A stretch of DNA of 64,000 bases, taken from assembly GCA_029261355.1 (NCBI GenBank), contig JAJDBM010000012.1:1-64000 (forward strand), read 5' to 3'. This document shows, piece after piece, positions 24,839-33,382 of the stretch. The translations under genes were made by a program, and so were the position numbers. The stretch's first letter is position 1, and each line of letters opens with the position of its first letter. The notes under the pieces were generated by a model that did no database searches, was not told where the DNA came from, and saw nothing but the letters and a program-made list of their open reading frames with translations. The DNA is from Nitrospirales bacterium (GTDB lineage: Bacteria; Nitrospirota; Nitrospiria; Nitrospirales; UBA8639).

Positions 24839-25345
24839 ATGGAATACACGATGGCTGATTTGACCCATTTTAATGATGCTGGACGAGCCCGGATGGTTGA
24901 TGTGTCGCAGAAGGTATCAACCGAACGAATTGCGACAGCCCAGGGGAAAGTCTTGTTACTTCCGGAAACTCTTGAAAGAATTCAAAGTGGTCGAATTGCA
25001 AAAGGGGATGTATTAGCCGTGGCGCAGGTCGCAGGAGTGATGGGTGCGAAACACACCCCTCACCTGATTCCCATGTGTCATCCTCTTTTGCTAACGAGTG
25101 TCGATGTCGATTTTAAAGAAGATCCACAGCCTGATGTGTCTGGCCAATGTTCAATCATGGTCTTTGCCACAGTGAAGACGACTGGAGGCACTGGAGTTGA
25201 GATGGAAGCTCTGACGGCTGTGTCGGTGGCGGCGTTGACCATTTATGATATGTGTAAGGCGGTTGATAAAGGTATGAGTTTTGGTGAGATTTGTCTGCTC
25301 TCCAAGTCTGGCGGGAAGTCTGGTACGTACACTCGCTCTATGTAA
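24839..25345 (+). CDS. moaC: cyclic pyranopterin monophosphate synthase
   Basis: 168 residues, or 164 from the internal ATG at 24851. MoaC converts the product of MoaA (3',8-cyclo-GTP) into cyclic pyranopterin monophosphate, the second half of step one of molybdenum cofactor synthesis. Seen: [10 protein letters not shown] near the start, [13 protein letters not shown] near residue 78 with active-site histidines, [24 protein letters not shown] near 117, and GKSGTY at the end. AAGGAG is only 2 bases from the ATG at 24839 and 14 from that at 24851, so the start is uncertain. First gene of the moa cluster. Confidence 0.94.
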   Translation: MEYTMADLTHFNDAGRARMVDVSQKVSTERIATAQGKVLLLPETLERIQSGRIAKGDVLAVAQVAGVMGAKHTPHLIPMCHPLLLTSVDVDFKEDPQPDVSGQCSIMVFATVKTTGGTGVEMEALTAVSVAALTIYDMCKAVDKGMSFGEICLLSKSGGKSGTYTRSM

Positions 25346-25387
25346 TGTTCGGTGCATGTGCGATGAAAATGGGTATTGTGAACTGAT

Positions 25388-25642
25388 ATGCTGACGATAA
25401 AGTTATTTGGAATGGTGAAAATGTTGGCTCAGCAACAGAAGGAATTATCGCTTGACCTGCCAAGTGGTCAGACCGTTAAACTCTTAGTTGAGTTTTTGAA
25501 TGCTGAGTATCCAGATATTGGAGACCTGATTCTCAAGAAAAAGGTGCTGGTTTCCGTCAATCAAGAAATCGCCCATCCTGACACGGTGATTAATGGGGAA
25601 GATGAGATTGCGTTGTTGCCGCCGTTTGCCGGTGGAGCGTGA
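25388..25642 (+). CDS. moaD: molybdopterin synthase sulfur carrier subunit
   Basis: 84 residues with a beta-grasp ubiquitin-like fold (MLTIKLFGMVKMLAQ at the N-terminus, EIALLPPFAGGA at the end). MoaD carries sulfur as a C-terminal thiocarboxylate on a terminal Gly-Gly. Here the gene ends GGA: one alanine follows the Gly-Gly, so the usual C-terminus would need removal of that residue. It lies between moaC and moaE, so its identity is secure. Confidence 0.9.
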   Translation: MLTIKLFGMVKMLAQQQKELSLDLPSGQTVKLLVEFLNAEYPDIGDLILKKKVLVSVNQEIAHPDTVINGEDEIALLPPFAGGA

Positions 25643-25719
25643 GTAAGCAAGAGTATCGACAATGTGTCCTGGCAATCGTGCACATATATTCTTTAATAGC
25701 GATAGGGGAGTCCTAGACG

Positions 25720-26163
25720 ATGTCTGTCGAAACTGAAGGGGCCATGTTGGTTCGCATACAGGCGGAAGATTTTTCAGTGGATGAAGAAATCAATCGTGTG
25801 CGGGCTCGTTCGACTCGTATCGGTGGTATCTCGACATTCCTTGGAATTGTGCGTGATCGTTCAAAGGGGCGTGATGTAAGGTTACTGACCTTTGAACATT
25901 ATGAGGGGATGGCTCAGAAAAAGCTTCGTGAGATTCGCGAACGGGCATTACAAGATTTTGATGTGATTGAAGTCTTAGTGCTCCATCGATTTGGCGCGAT
26001 TGATATTGGTGAGAATGTCGTGCTGATTGTGGTTGGAGCTGAGCATCGAGCCGATGCCTTTAAAGCCTGTGAATGGTGTATTGACGAATTAAAACAAATC
26101 ACGCCTATTTGGAAACTAGAAGAGACGCCTGAGGGCGAGGTGTGGGTGGAAGAACATCCGTAG
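25720..26163 (+). CDS. moaE: molybdopterin synthase catalytic subunit
   Basis: 147 residues. MoaE, with MoaD, puts the dithiolene sulfurs into cyclic pyranopterin monophosphate to form molybdopterin. Seen: GGISTFLGIVRDRSKGR near residue 33, LTFEHYEGMAQKKL near 56, VLHRFGAIDIGE near 86, and CIDELKQITPIWKLE near 120 with the lysines that close the active site. GGGGAG precedes the start by about 10 bases. An ATG eight codons later (25744) is possible. Members of the pathway downstream (moeA, mog) are not in the window. Confidence 0.94.
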   Translation: MSVETEGAMLVRIQAEDFSVDEEINRVRARSTRIGGISTFLGIVRDRSKGRDVRLLTFEHYEGMAQKKLREIRERALQDFDVIEVLVLHRFGAIDIGENVVLIVVGAEHRADAFKACEWCIDELKQITPIWKLEETPEGEVWVEEHP

Positions 26164-26218
26164 TGCGCGAATATCGTGAGCAACGGATGGTGTGAATGAT
26201 CGTGAGGGAAACGTCATC

Positions 26219-27295
26219 ATGTCTGAAAATTTGACCACCAAGATGAACGCTGAAGAGTCGATGCCTGTGGCGCTTGATACATTTGGACGACCGCTTCGAG
26301 CCTTGCGCGTGTCAGTGACTGATCGCTGTAATCTTCGCTGCCAATATTGCATGCCCGAAGAAGAATATGTGTGGCTGCCACGAGAAACGCTTTTATCCTT
26401 TGAAGAAATTTCGAGACTTGCGAATGTGTTCACCTCACTGGGCGTTGACAAGGTTCGTATTACTGGTGGGGAACCATTACTCCGAAAGAATCTGCCTTCA
26501 CTCATTTCTCTTCTTCGAACGAATGCCAAAATTACTGACATCGCCATGACGACCAACGGTATTCTTCTCACCGAGCAAGCGCAATCGTTGTATGATGCGG
26601 GACTGCATCGAGTCACGGTGAGTCTTGATACTTTGCATGCGGATCGGTTCAAAACCCTGACGAAGCGAGATACCTTTGCCCAGGTTTTGGAGGGGATTGA
26701 TACTGTTGGACGAATCGGATTCCAAGATTTCAAAATAGATACGGTGGCGATGCGTGGCTTTAATGATGATGAATTAGTTGACCTCATTGAATTCGGGAAG
26801 AAGGTTGGTGGTGAAGTTCGGTATATTGAATACATGGATGTAGGTGGGGCGAATGATTGGTCTTCTGATAAAGTCTTATCTTGTGCGGAAATTTTACAAA
26901 AACTGAGTGCACATTACGGCTTGATTGAACCGATCATTGAAGATTCCTGGGCACCGGCTAATCGCTTTCGTCTTCCTGATGGAACGATATTTGGCATTAT
27001 TGCTTCGACCACCCTTCCTTTTTGTTCAACCTGTGATCGTAGTCGTCTCACTGCTGATGGCATGTGGTATCTCTGTCTCTATGCTAAAATCGGAATGGAC
27101 CTTCGGAAGCCATTGCGTGACGGCGCGACGGAAGAAGAGATGCGAGCATTACTTCTTTCAACGTGGCAGCATCGTGTCGATCGTGGCGCTGAGCAGCGAA
27201 AGGAACTTGAACCAGCAAATAGCCGTGGGCGTTTCGTCGAAATTGAACGGCTTCGTCAAGACCCACATTTAGAAATGCATGCCCGCGGCGGATAA
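26219..27295 (+). CDS. moaA: GTP 3',8-cyclase (radical SAM)
   Basis: 358 residues from the ATG at 26219; a GTG at 26192 adds nine residues. MoaA converts GTP to 3',8-cyclo-7,8-dihydro-GTP using two 4Fe-4S clusters. Seen: the radical-SAM triad CNLRCQYC near residue 37, RITGGEPLLRKN near 80, the second cluster CSTCDRSRLTADGMWYLC (C-x2-C-x13-C) near 265, and a C-terminal Gly-Gly (HARGG) that is needed for catalysis in studied MoaA proteins. Last gene of moaCDEA. Confidence 0.95.
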   Translation: MSENLTTKMNAEESMPVALDTFGRPLRALRVSVTDRCNLRCQYCMPEEEYVWLPRETLLSFEEISRLANVFTSLGVDKVRITGGEPLLRKNLPSLISLLRTNAKITDIAMTTNGILLTEQAQSLYDAGLHRVTVSLDTLHADRFKTLTKRDTFAQVLEGIDTVGRIGFQDFKIDTVAMRGFNDDELVDLIEFGKKVGGEVRYIEYMDVGGANDWSSDKVLSCAEILQKLSAHYGLIEPIIEDSWAPANRFRLPDGTIFGIIASTTLPFCSTCDRSRLTADGMWYLCLYAKIGMDLRKPLRDGATEEEMRALLLSTWQHRVDRGAEQRKELEPANSRGRFVEIERLRQDPHLEMHARGG

Positions 27296-27610
27296 GTAAC
27301 CGTCCTCCACTCGTTATTTCTTCTACAGCCCTTCGTTGTCATTCCTTTTCTTTTTTTATACGCCTGGTCGTGTTCTTCATATCTGCATCACTTTTTAACT
27401 CTTTGGATAGGATCGTTCGGCGGCATGTTGTAAGTGAGACTTGTCTGAACGTCTTGAGGGATTTCTCCTGTTGTCCTCAATATGTTGTATGTTTCTTTAT
27501 CTGTTTGACGGTTACTTTCTTGCTGGGACTTTTGTCCTGTGATATGGTGCAAGCTCATATGTTCGAGATACTTGCGGTGAATATGACTCTGGAGGAGTAA
27601 GGGCAATAGC
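27296..27610. other. intergenic stretch between moaA and accD
   Basis: No gene supported. A weak promoter match TTGCTG-N17-TATGGT lies near 27520-27550. The accD ribosome site (GGAGGAG and AAGGG) occupies the last 20 bases. Confidence 0.4.
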
Positions 27611-28450
27611 ATGGGATGGTTTAAACGACAAAAGTCTGCTGAAGATATCGAAAAATCCTCAAAAAATCTTGAGGGAATGTGGCTCAAATGTAATCTCTGT
27701 CGAGCGATTATTTACGCCAAAGAAGTGGAGCGGAACCAAAAGGTTTGTCCAAAGTGTGATTATCATTTTCCGTTCTCTGTAGAAGAACGAATTGCCCATC
27801 TTACCGACGAACAGTCCTTTCAAGAATGGGATGCTGACATTGTTCCTGAAGATGCGCTCGAATTTGTTGATACGATGTCATATTCTGATCGATTGCTTGC
27901 GGCCCAAAAAAAGACTGGTAAGAATGAGGCCATTGTGAGCGGGCAATGTACGATTGATGGACATGTCCTTGGTATTGGCATCTTCAATTTTCGATTCATG
28001 GGTGGCAGCATGGGCTCTGTCGTTGGAGAGAAAATTTGTCGAGCCATTGATCGTTCCCTTGATGCGAAGATGCCGTTTCTTTTGATCACGACTTCTGGGG
28101 GCGCTCGGATGCAGGAGGGGGCGTTGTCTCTCATGCAAATGGCGAAAACGGCCTCGGCTCTTGCGCGGTTCGCTGAAGCGCGTCTTCCCTTTATTGTCCT
28201 GCTGACTGATCCGACATTTGGTGGTGTGACGGCCAGTGTGGCGATGTTGGGCGATGTGATCTTGGCCGAGCCCAAAGCTTTAATAGGTTTTGCCGGACCA
28301 CGAGTGATTGAGCAGACGATTAAGCAGCGGTTACCGGATGGATTTCAGCGGGCGGAATTTCTCCTTGAGCATGGAATGATTGATCGAATTGTGTCTCGAA
28401 AAAATCTCAAATTTGAAATCCACTCCTTATTGCAATACGTAAGTCCGTGA
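27611..28450 (+). CDS. accD: acetyl-CoA carboxylase carboxyltransferase subunit beta
   Basis: 279 residues, standard length. AccD with AccA transfers the carboxyl group from biotin to acetyl-CoA to make malonyl-CoA, the first step of fatty-acid synthesis. Seen: the N-terminal four-cysteine zinc ribbon (CNLC near residue 27 and CPKC near 46), GHVLGIGIFNFRFMGGSMGS near 120 and LLITTSGGARMQEG near 155 (crotonase-type core), and PTFGGVTASVAMLGD near 200. Followed by folC after 124 bases, the same accD-folC order found in many bacteria. Confidence 0.96.
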   Translation: MGWFKRQKSAEDIEKSSKNLEGMWLKCNLCRAIIYAKEVERNQKVCPKCDYHFPFSVEERIAHLTDEQSFQEWDADIVPEDALEFVDTMSYSDRLLAAQKKTGKNEAIVSGQCTIDGHVLGIGIFNFRFMGGSMGSVVGEKICRAIDRSLDAKMPFLLITTSGGARMQEGALSLMQMAKTASALARFAEARLPFIVLLTDPTFGGVTASVAMLGDVILAEPKALIGFAGPRVIEQTIKQRLPDGFQRAEFLLEHGMIDRIVSRKNLKFEIHSLLQYVSP

Positions 28451-28574
28451 TGTCCGGATGATTCTGTCTAACATTGAACCTTCAACATGCCTCATCCGAT
28501 CAGAACACTTCATGATTGAGAAACATTCATTATCTTCCTCCCATATATAGTTAGTATTCGTATTATTCAGCCTT

Positions 28575-29858
28575 ATGGATTATAAGGATACGACTGATTT
28601 TCTTTATAGTCTGTATCGACATGGTATTAAGCTTGGCCTTGAGTCCATATCGACGGTGTTGCAGAGCCTTGGGAACCCACATCAAACGTTCCCATCTTTA
28701 CATATTGGTGGTACTAACGGAAAAGGGTCGACGGCCGCTGCCTTAGCTCACATTCTCCAGGCTACGGGTTCACGCGTTGGTTTGTACACGTCGCCCCATT
28801 TAGTCGATTTCCGAGAACGTATCCGGATCAATGGACAGTATATTCCAGCAATTCGAGTGGTTGAAATCACTCAACGACTGAGAGCGCTCGATCTTGCTCC
28901 ACAAACATTTTTTGAATTTACGACGGCAATGGCTTTTGCCTATTTCGCAGAAGAATGTGTTGATATTGCGGTGATTGAAGTTGGAATGGGAGGCCGGTTT
29001 GACGCGACGAATGTCGTGATTCCGTATGGCGTTGTGATTACCACGATAGCTCATGATCATCAGCAATACCTTGGGACAACATTACCAGATATTGCATTTG
29101 AAAAAGCTGGGATTATTAAAGAAGGGATACCAGTTATTGTGGGTGATGTGCCTCCGGAAGCCTCTGTCGTTATTCGTCAAGTCGCGAAGGATAAGCAGGC
29201 CCCTTACTATGGATTGGGATCTGAGTTTCACGTGGTTCCTGACTCGATGAACCGGTTTCAGTATGATGGTCTCTCCGAGACCTATGCTGATCTTTCTTGT
29301 GCTCTCCAAGGAGAGCATCAGATGAAGAACGCCGCCTGCGCGTTGGCCTTACTGGAAACAGTACAAGATCTCACGGGGGCAATTCCTGAATCCCTCATCC
29401 GTGCAAGTCTTGCCACTGTTCAGTGGGAGGGCCGAGTTGAAATACTCGGAGAGCATCCGACGCTGATTATTGATGGGGCGCATAATCCAGCCTCAGCCAC
29501 AGCACTCGTTGAGACCTTGATTCGTATGCTTCGATGTAAGCCTGACGCACAACTAGTATTGGTTTTAGGGATGATGCAGGATAAAGACCGTAAGAATTTC
29601 CTTGAACGATTTCGTTCACTTGTTCGATTTTTGATCCTGACGCCCGTTTCTGTTCCTCGTGCCTCTTCCGTGTCAGAATTGAAACAAGATGTACCTGACG
29701 GGATGTGCGTAACGTATGAAGCCAGTAGTCCTGCTGAAGCTCTCCTTCTTGCCAAACGACTTGCTATGCCTAACGATATTATCTGTGTGACCGGGTCGTT
29801 ATTTTTAGCAGGGGAGGTAAGAATACTTGTGAAGGGAGAATATCCTACGTGTTCTTAG
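28575..29858 (+). CDS. folC: bifunctional folylpolyglutamate synthase / dihydrofolate synthase
   Basis: 427 residues. FolC adds glutamate to dihydropteroate and then to folates. Seen: P-loop HIGGTNGKGSTAAALAHIL near residue 42, YTSPHLVDFRERIRING near 75, VIEVGMGGRFDATNV near 132, HDHQQYLGTTLPDIAFEKAG near 160, and the C-terminal LIIDGAHNPASA near 297 of the Mur-ligase-like domain. The stop is 6 bases before the lptD start. Identification is firm; the two activities are assumed from family. Confidence 0.94.
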   Translation: MDYKDTTDFLYSLYRHGIKLGLESISTVLQSLGNPHQTFPSLHIGGTNGKGSTAAALAHILQATGSRVGLYTSPHLVDFRERIRINGQYIPAIRVVEITQRLRALDLAPQTFFEFTTAMAFAYFAEECVDIAVIEVGMGGRFDATNVVIPYGVVITTIAHDHQQYLGTTLPDIAFEKAGIIKEGIPVIVGDVPPEASVVIRQVAKDKQAPYYGLGSEFHVVPDSMNRFQYDGLSETYADLSCALQGEHQMKNAACALALLETVQDLTGAIPESLIRASLATVQWEGRVEILGEHPTLIIDGAHNPASATALVETLIRMLRCKPDAQLVLVLGMMQDKDRKNFLERFRSLVRFLILTPVSVPRASSVSELKQDVPDGMCVTYEASSPAEALLLAKRLAMPNDIICVTGSLFLAGEVRILVKGEYPTCS

Positions 29859-29864
29859 TGCTGG

Positions 29865-32093
29865 TTGAGGTGGCCATTGCCATATTCTAGACTATTTCCC
29901 TTCGCGTCTTGCCTTATCGTCTGTGTCCTGTATGCTGCGACTGTGGTCGCACAAACACCCTCCTCTGTGAGTGAGTCTCCTACGTCTACCTCGGACTCCC
30001 CGACGGAACTGACCTCAGAACATCTTGAATTCGATCAGGTGACGGAAGTGTATATCGCGACTGGTTCCGTCGTGGTCGTTCAGGGCGATACCCGTCTGAC
30101 GGCTGATCATGTCACCCTACATAAACTCACTGGAGACTTAGAAGCCAAAGGGCATGTCTATCTTCGTGGTAAAGATACGGATGTCTGGTCTGAAGAGCTT
30201 GAAATCAACCTCAATACCGATGCTGGCATTATTACCAATGGCGACGTGTTTATGCGAAAAGAAAATTCCTTCGTCACTGGGGAACGAATGAGGAGGTTTT
30301 CTGAAACCCATTATCGATCTCAAGATGGATCGTTTACCAATTGCGATGCGAAAGATGGGGAAGTGCCGGCTTGGCGATTTACCTTTCGTGATATGGATTT
30401 CGATTGGGATGATAGTCTCTATGGTGAGGGCGTATGGTTTAACATCAATGATGTTCCCATTCTTCCCATTCCGACGTTTCGATACCCTCTCGGTAGTAAG
30501 CGAAAGACTGGATTGTTAATTCCTTCAGTCGGGGTCGACAATGTATTCGGAGTTAGCTATCGGCAAAGTTTCTTCTGGGCTATTTCACCCAGTCAAGATT
30601 TCACCATCACTCCGCTTATTTTGAGTAAACGGGGAGGGGGGAGTGATTTTGAATATCGGTATATCATCGATCGTCAGTCGAAGGGCGATTGGTTAGTGAG
30701 TACCTTGTATGATACTGATCAGAGTCGCGCTCGGGCAGACATTACAGGGGCCCATATACAAGAGATTAATCGTGATTTGTCATTTAAGTTAAAGGTCAAC
30801 TATTCCACAGATCGATCATTCTTGCAAGACTTGAGTAATTCAGGAGTTCTTCGAGCCCTGCCAAGTCAGGAATCAGTTCTGAACATCACGCAACGGCTCA
30901 ATCATGGGAGTGTTTATTTAGTGGGACAATACCTTCAGCCATTAAGCAATGGTGGAACAACCACCTTTCAGCGGTTGCCTGAAGTTGGACATCGGTTTCC
31001 CGAGTACGCTGTCTTGAGTAGTCCGTTATCTGTTGGGATGGATTCGACCTTTGTGCATTTTTTCCGTGAAGAAGGTTTCCAGGTAAGTCGTGTAGATTTG
31101 ATGCCGAGTGCTTCCCTCAATGGTCTTCATCTGGGACATGTTTTGGGCATTAAGCCACAAGTCAAACTGCGGGAAGTGGCCTATACTCGTGGGGTCACCT
31201 CACAATCTGCGCAAAGTCGAGAGACGTTCTGGGCTGCGATTGAGGCCACATCAAACTTATCCAGGCGGTTTCGATTCGGAGAGGAGACACGTATTCGTCA
31301 TTCTATAGAACCGAGTGTTATCTACGAGTTCGTGCCTCAGACTGATCAGTCGAAACTCGTCCGTATTGATGGGACTGATGATCTTATCAAGAAAAGTCTT
31401 GTCACCTATTCTCTGAACACTCGAGTCAGTGAACAAAACTCGACAGGGGGGTCAGGGACCTGGATCGATTTACTCCTGACGCAGAGTTATCATGTTGGTG
31501 AACCTCCTGGTCTGGCCAAGCGTTTTTCTGATATTTGGGGACGCACCACGCTGAATAAGCCAGTTCATTTCACTGATATTATTTCAGACTTCAGAATGAC
31601 GATTGATACCTTCTTTGATCCAAATCAATCACAATTTAGTCAGTGGAATACTGATTTTCGACTACAGGCCCATAAGTATTGGTATGTTGATATTGGTCAA
31701 CGATATACGAGAGCTGGACCTCGTGTCAGGCGTGGAGACATCTGGAATCCTGTGTCGTTTAACGAAGTGTTGTCTCCCCAAGAGGAAATTTATTTCCTGA
31801 CTGCAGGTGGAGGGGTTCGGTTGCCGTTCGGGTTGTCGATGGGGGCAAAAATCTACCGTGATCTTAAAACCAATCAGACATCTGAGCTTGATATTGTCGG
31901 TCTCTACCAAAATCCCTGCAAATGCTTTTCCTTTGGGTTGTACTATATTGAATTTCCTGATCGGACCCAGTTTAACTTCTTATTTAGCCTCACAGGTCTT
32001 TGGGCCAGTACGGGCGAGGGGGCAGTCCTAATGGAGAATATCTTAGACCCATTATTTAAAGGTGAAAAAGGCGTTCCATGGAAGACTCTTTGA
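29865..32093 (+). CDS. lptD: LPS-assembly outer-membrane protein LptD
   Basis: 742 residues starting with TTG at 29865 (an in-frame stop lies three codons upstream). A signal peptide is visible (LPFASCLIV-like core, ending VVAQ). Residues about 45-150 form the periplasmic OstA domain (SEHLEFDQVTEVYIATGSV, LTADHVTLHKLTGDLEAKG); the remainder is the beta-barrel with many alternating strands. Cysteines in FTNCDAKDG near 160 and NPCKCFSFGLYY near the end may form the disulfides. LptD inserts lipopolysaccharide in the outer membrane with LptE, so this organism is diderm with LPS. Overlaps the next gene by 16 bases. Confidence 0.9.
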   Translation: MRWPLPYSRLFPFASCLIVCVLYAATVVAQTPSSVSESPTSTSDSPTELTSEHLEFDQVTEVYIATGSVVVVQGDTRLTADHVTLHKLTGDLEAKGHVYLRGKDTDVWSEELEINLNTDAGIITNGDVFMRKENSFVTGERMRRFSETHYRSQDGSFTNCDAKDGEVPAWRFTFRDMDFDWDDSLYGEGVWFNINDVPILPIPTFRYPLGSKRKTGLLIPSVGVDNVFGVSYRQSFFWAISPSQDFTITPLILSKRGGGSDFEYRYIIDRQSKGDWLVSTLYDTDQSRARADITGAHIQEINRDLSFKLKVNYSTDRSFLQDLSNSGVLRALPSQESVLNITQRLNHGSVYLVGQYLQPLSNGGTTTFQRLPEVGHRFPEYAVLSSPLSVGMDSTFVHFFREEGFQVSRVDLMPSASLNGLHLGHVLGIKPQVKLREVAYTRGVTSQSAQSRETFWAAIEATSNLSRRFRFGEETRIRHSIEPSVIYEFVPQTDQSKLVRIDGTDDLIKKSLVTYSLNTRVSEQNSTGGSGTWIDLLLTQSYHVGEPPGLAKRFSDIWGRTTLNKPVHFTDIISDFRMTIDTFFDPNQSQFSQWNTDFRLQAHKYWYVDIGQRYTRAGPRVRRGDIWNPVSFNEVLSPQEEIYFLTAGGGVRLPFGLSMGAKIYRDLKTNQTSELDIVGLYQNPCKCFSFGLYYIEFPDRTQFNFLFSLTGLWASTGEGAVLMENILDPLFKGEKGVPWKTL

Positions 32094-32758
32094 CCTTCAC
32101 CTTTTCCAATAGGGTGAAGAGAAATTTTGTTCGTTTTCGTTATGGGATGAGCTGTTTGGTGTTCATTTTTGTTTCTTTCGATCATCTGGTTTGGGCTCAC
32201 GAACGCATTACTGATCAGGTGACCGTGACAGTGAATAAGGGGCGTTTATTAGGCATTCATAGTGGTGAGGGCATTGCTCGTCTTTCGTTGGCCGCGGGCG
32301 AAGACATTGTCGCAATCAAAGCCAAAGGCTTGACAGGGTTTGTTCAGACATCAGCGCGATTACTTGGATATTCTGGGACCTTTCAGCGCTGGAGTGAGCG
32401 ACGCTTGGATGTCTCTGAGCACATACATGACGTCCATGTGACGCCACGATTGGTCCTTGTCGTAGGCGAGCAACACGTGTATGGTTTTCATGAGAATGCA
32501 GGGCAGTGGAAGGTCGAATCGTTGCGACCTCGTGAGACCCCCAAGCATCTTATCGTGCAGGATCATGTTGCTGTGATCATCACAAATCATCAGGCTTTTG
32601 GATTTTCAGCTTTTACCGGTGGGTTTTTCTCCAAAGACCTTCCTCTTACTGATACGGAGATTAGGAGTGAAGCCAACGATAATATTGTCATTCTTCATCT
32701 CAGTGACAGGCAGTTGGTGTTTAGGTCAGGTCTAGCCATTTGGACGGAACTACGCTAG
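32078..32758 (+). CDS. exported hypothetical protein downstream of lptD
   Basis: 226 residues. A membrane-spanning signal is visible at about residues 22-41 (FRYGMSCLVFIFVSFDHLVWA) just after a basic stretch. The mature part is rich in short alternating strands (VTVTVNKGRLLGI, LVLVVGEQHVYGF, VAVIITNHQAFGF), suggestive of a beta-propeller or beta-sandwich. No family recognised. It overlaps the lptD 3' end by 16 bases and probably forms the last gene of the accD-folC-lptD operon, so an envelope role is plausible. Confidence 0.7.
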   Translation: MEDSLTFTFSNRVKRNFVRFRYGMSCLVFIFVSFDHLVWAHERITDQVTVTVNKGRLLGIHSGEGIARLSLAAGEDIVAIKAKGLTGFVQTSARLLGYSGTFQRWSERRLDVSEHIHDVHVTPRLVLVVGEQHVYGFHENAGQWKVESLRPRETPKHLIVQDHVAVIITNHQAFGFSAFTGGFFSKDLPLTDTEIRSEANDNIVILHLSDRQLVFRSGLAIWTELR

Positions 32759-32818
32759 CACCTAAAGAATAGATAGAGAAAAGGCAACCTGGATGTGGAG
32801 TCCCTGTGGATGAAGCGA

Positions 32819-33031
32819 TTAGTTTGAAGAGAGGGTGTTATGGGTCAGGCTGCTTGATGTGAGTCCAGGGTAATCGACGCCGATTGGACTCGTTGAGCAG
32901 TGGGATCCCCACCATTCAACCACTTCGTGTAAAAATGGATCATCTGGACCAGTGGCAAATAGATGACCGTAGAGGTAGCCAGTTTTCGTATCGAATAATA
33001 TGAAAATTGGCATTGATGTCTGCTCTGACAC
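32819..33031 (-). CDS. small hypothetical protein with good ribosome site
   Basis: 70 residues from a GTG at 33031. AGAGGAG lies 6 bases before the start, which is the main reason to accept it. The product (FILFDTKTGYLYGHLFATG, then DDPFLHEVVEWWGSH) has ordinary protein composition but no known domain. It is antisense in a 624-base gap between the exported protein gene and the NtrC-type regulator. The rest of the gap (33032-33382) shows no gene. Confidence 0.4.
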   Translation of the reverse strand: MSEQTSMPIFILFDTKTGYLYGHLFATGPDDPFLHEVVEWWGSHCSTSPIGVDYPGLTSSSLTHNTLSSN

Positions 33032-33382
33032 AATTGACTCCTCTGCTAGAGCGGAAAAAGTTCGTTGTCCTAATTTGTCGTTTGACTTATCTCATACTGT
33101 CGGCAGGTGCTCATCACTTCTTGAGGGAAAAGTCTTAAGCGATGAGTTGAATTGATGCTGGTGTAGAGTGTTGTCCCTTTCCATCCGCAAAGATCGGTGA
33201 GTGATGAAAAATGAGAAATCTTGTCGGAGATCTACCTTGTATAAAGACCGGGAGGAATGGCTTTCACTCTTTACCGCTTGACCTTTATGGCGTAAATAAT
33301 GTTAGCTATGCTCCTAATGTGTCGATTTTTGTGAGAGCGTTTCACCTTGTATTCGTGGAAAGTTCAAAGAAAAGGAGGGTTT

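Noticed and set aside
26116-26835. 239-codon minus-strand frame
   Set aside because: It is a shadow of moaE/moaA, whose motifs are unambiguous on the plus strand.
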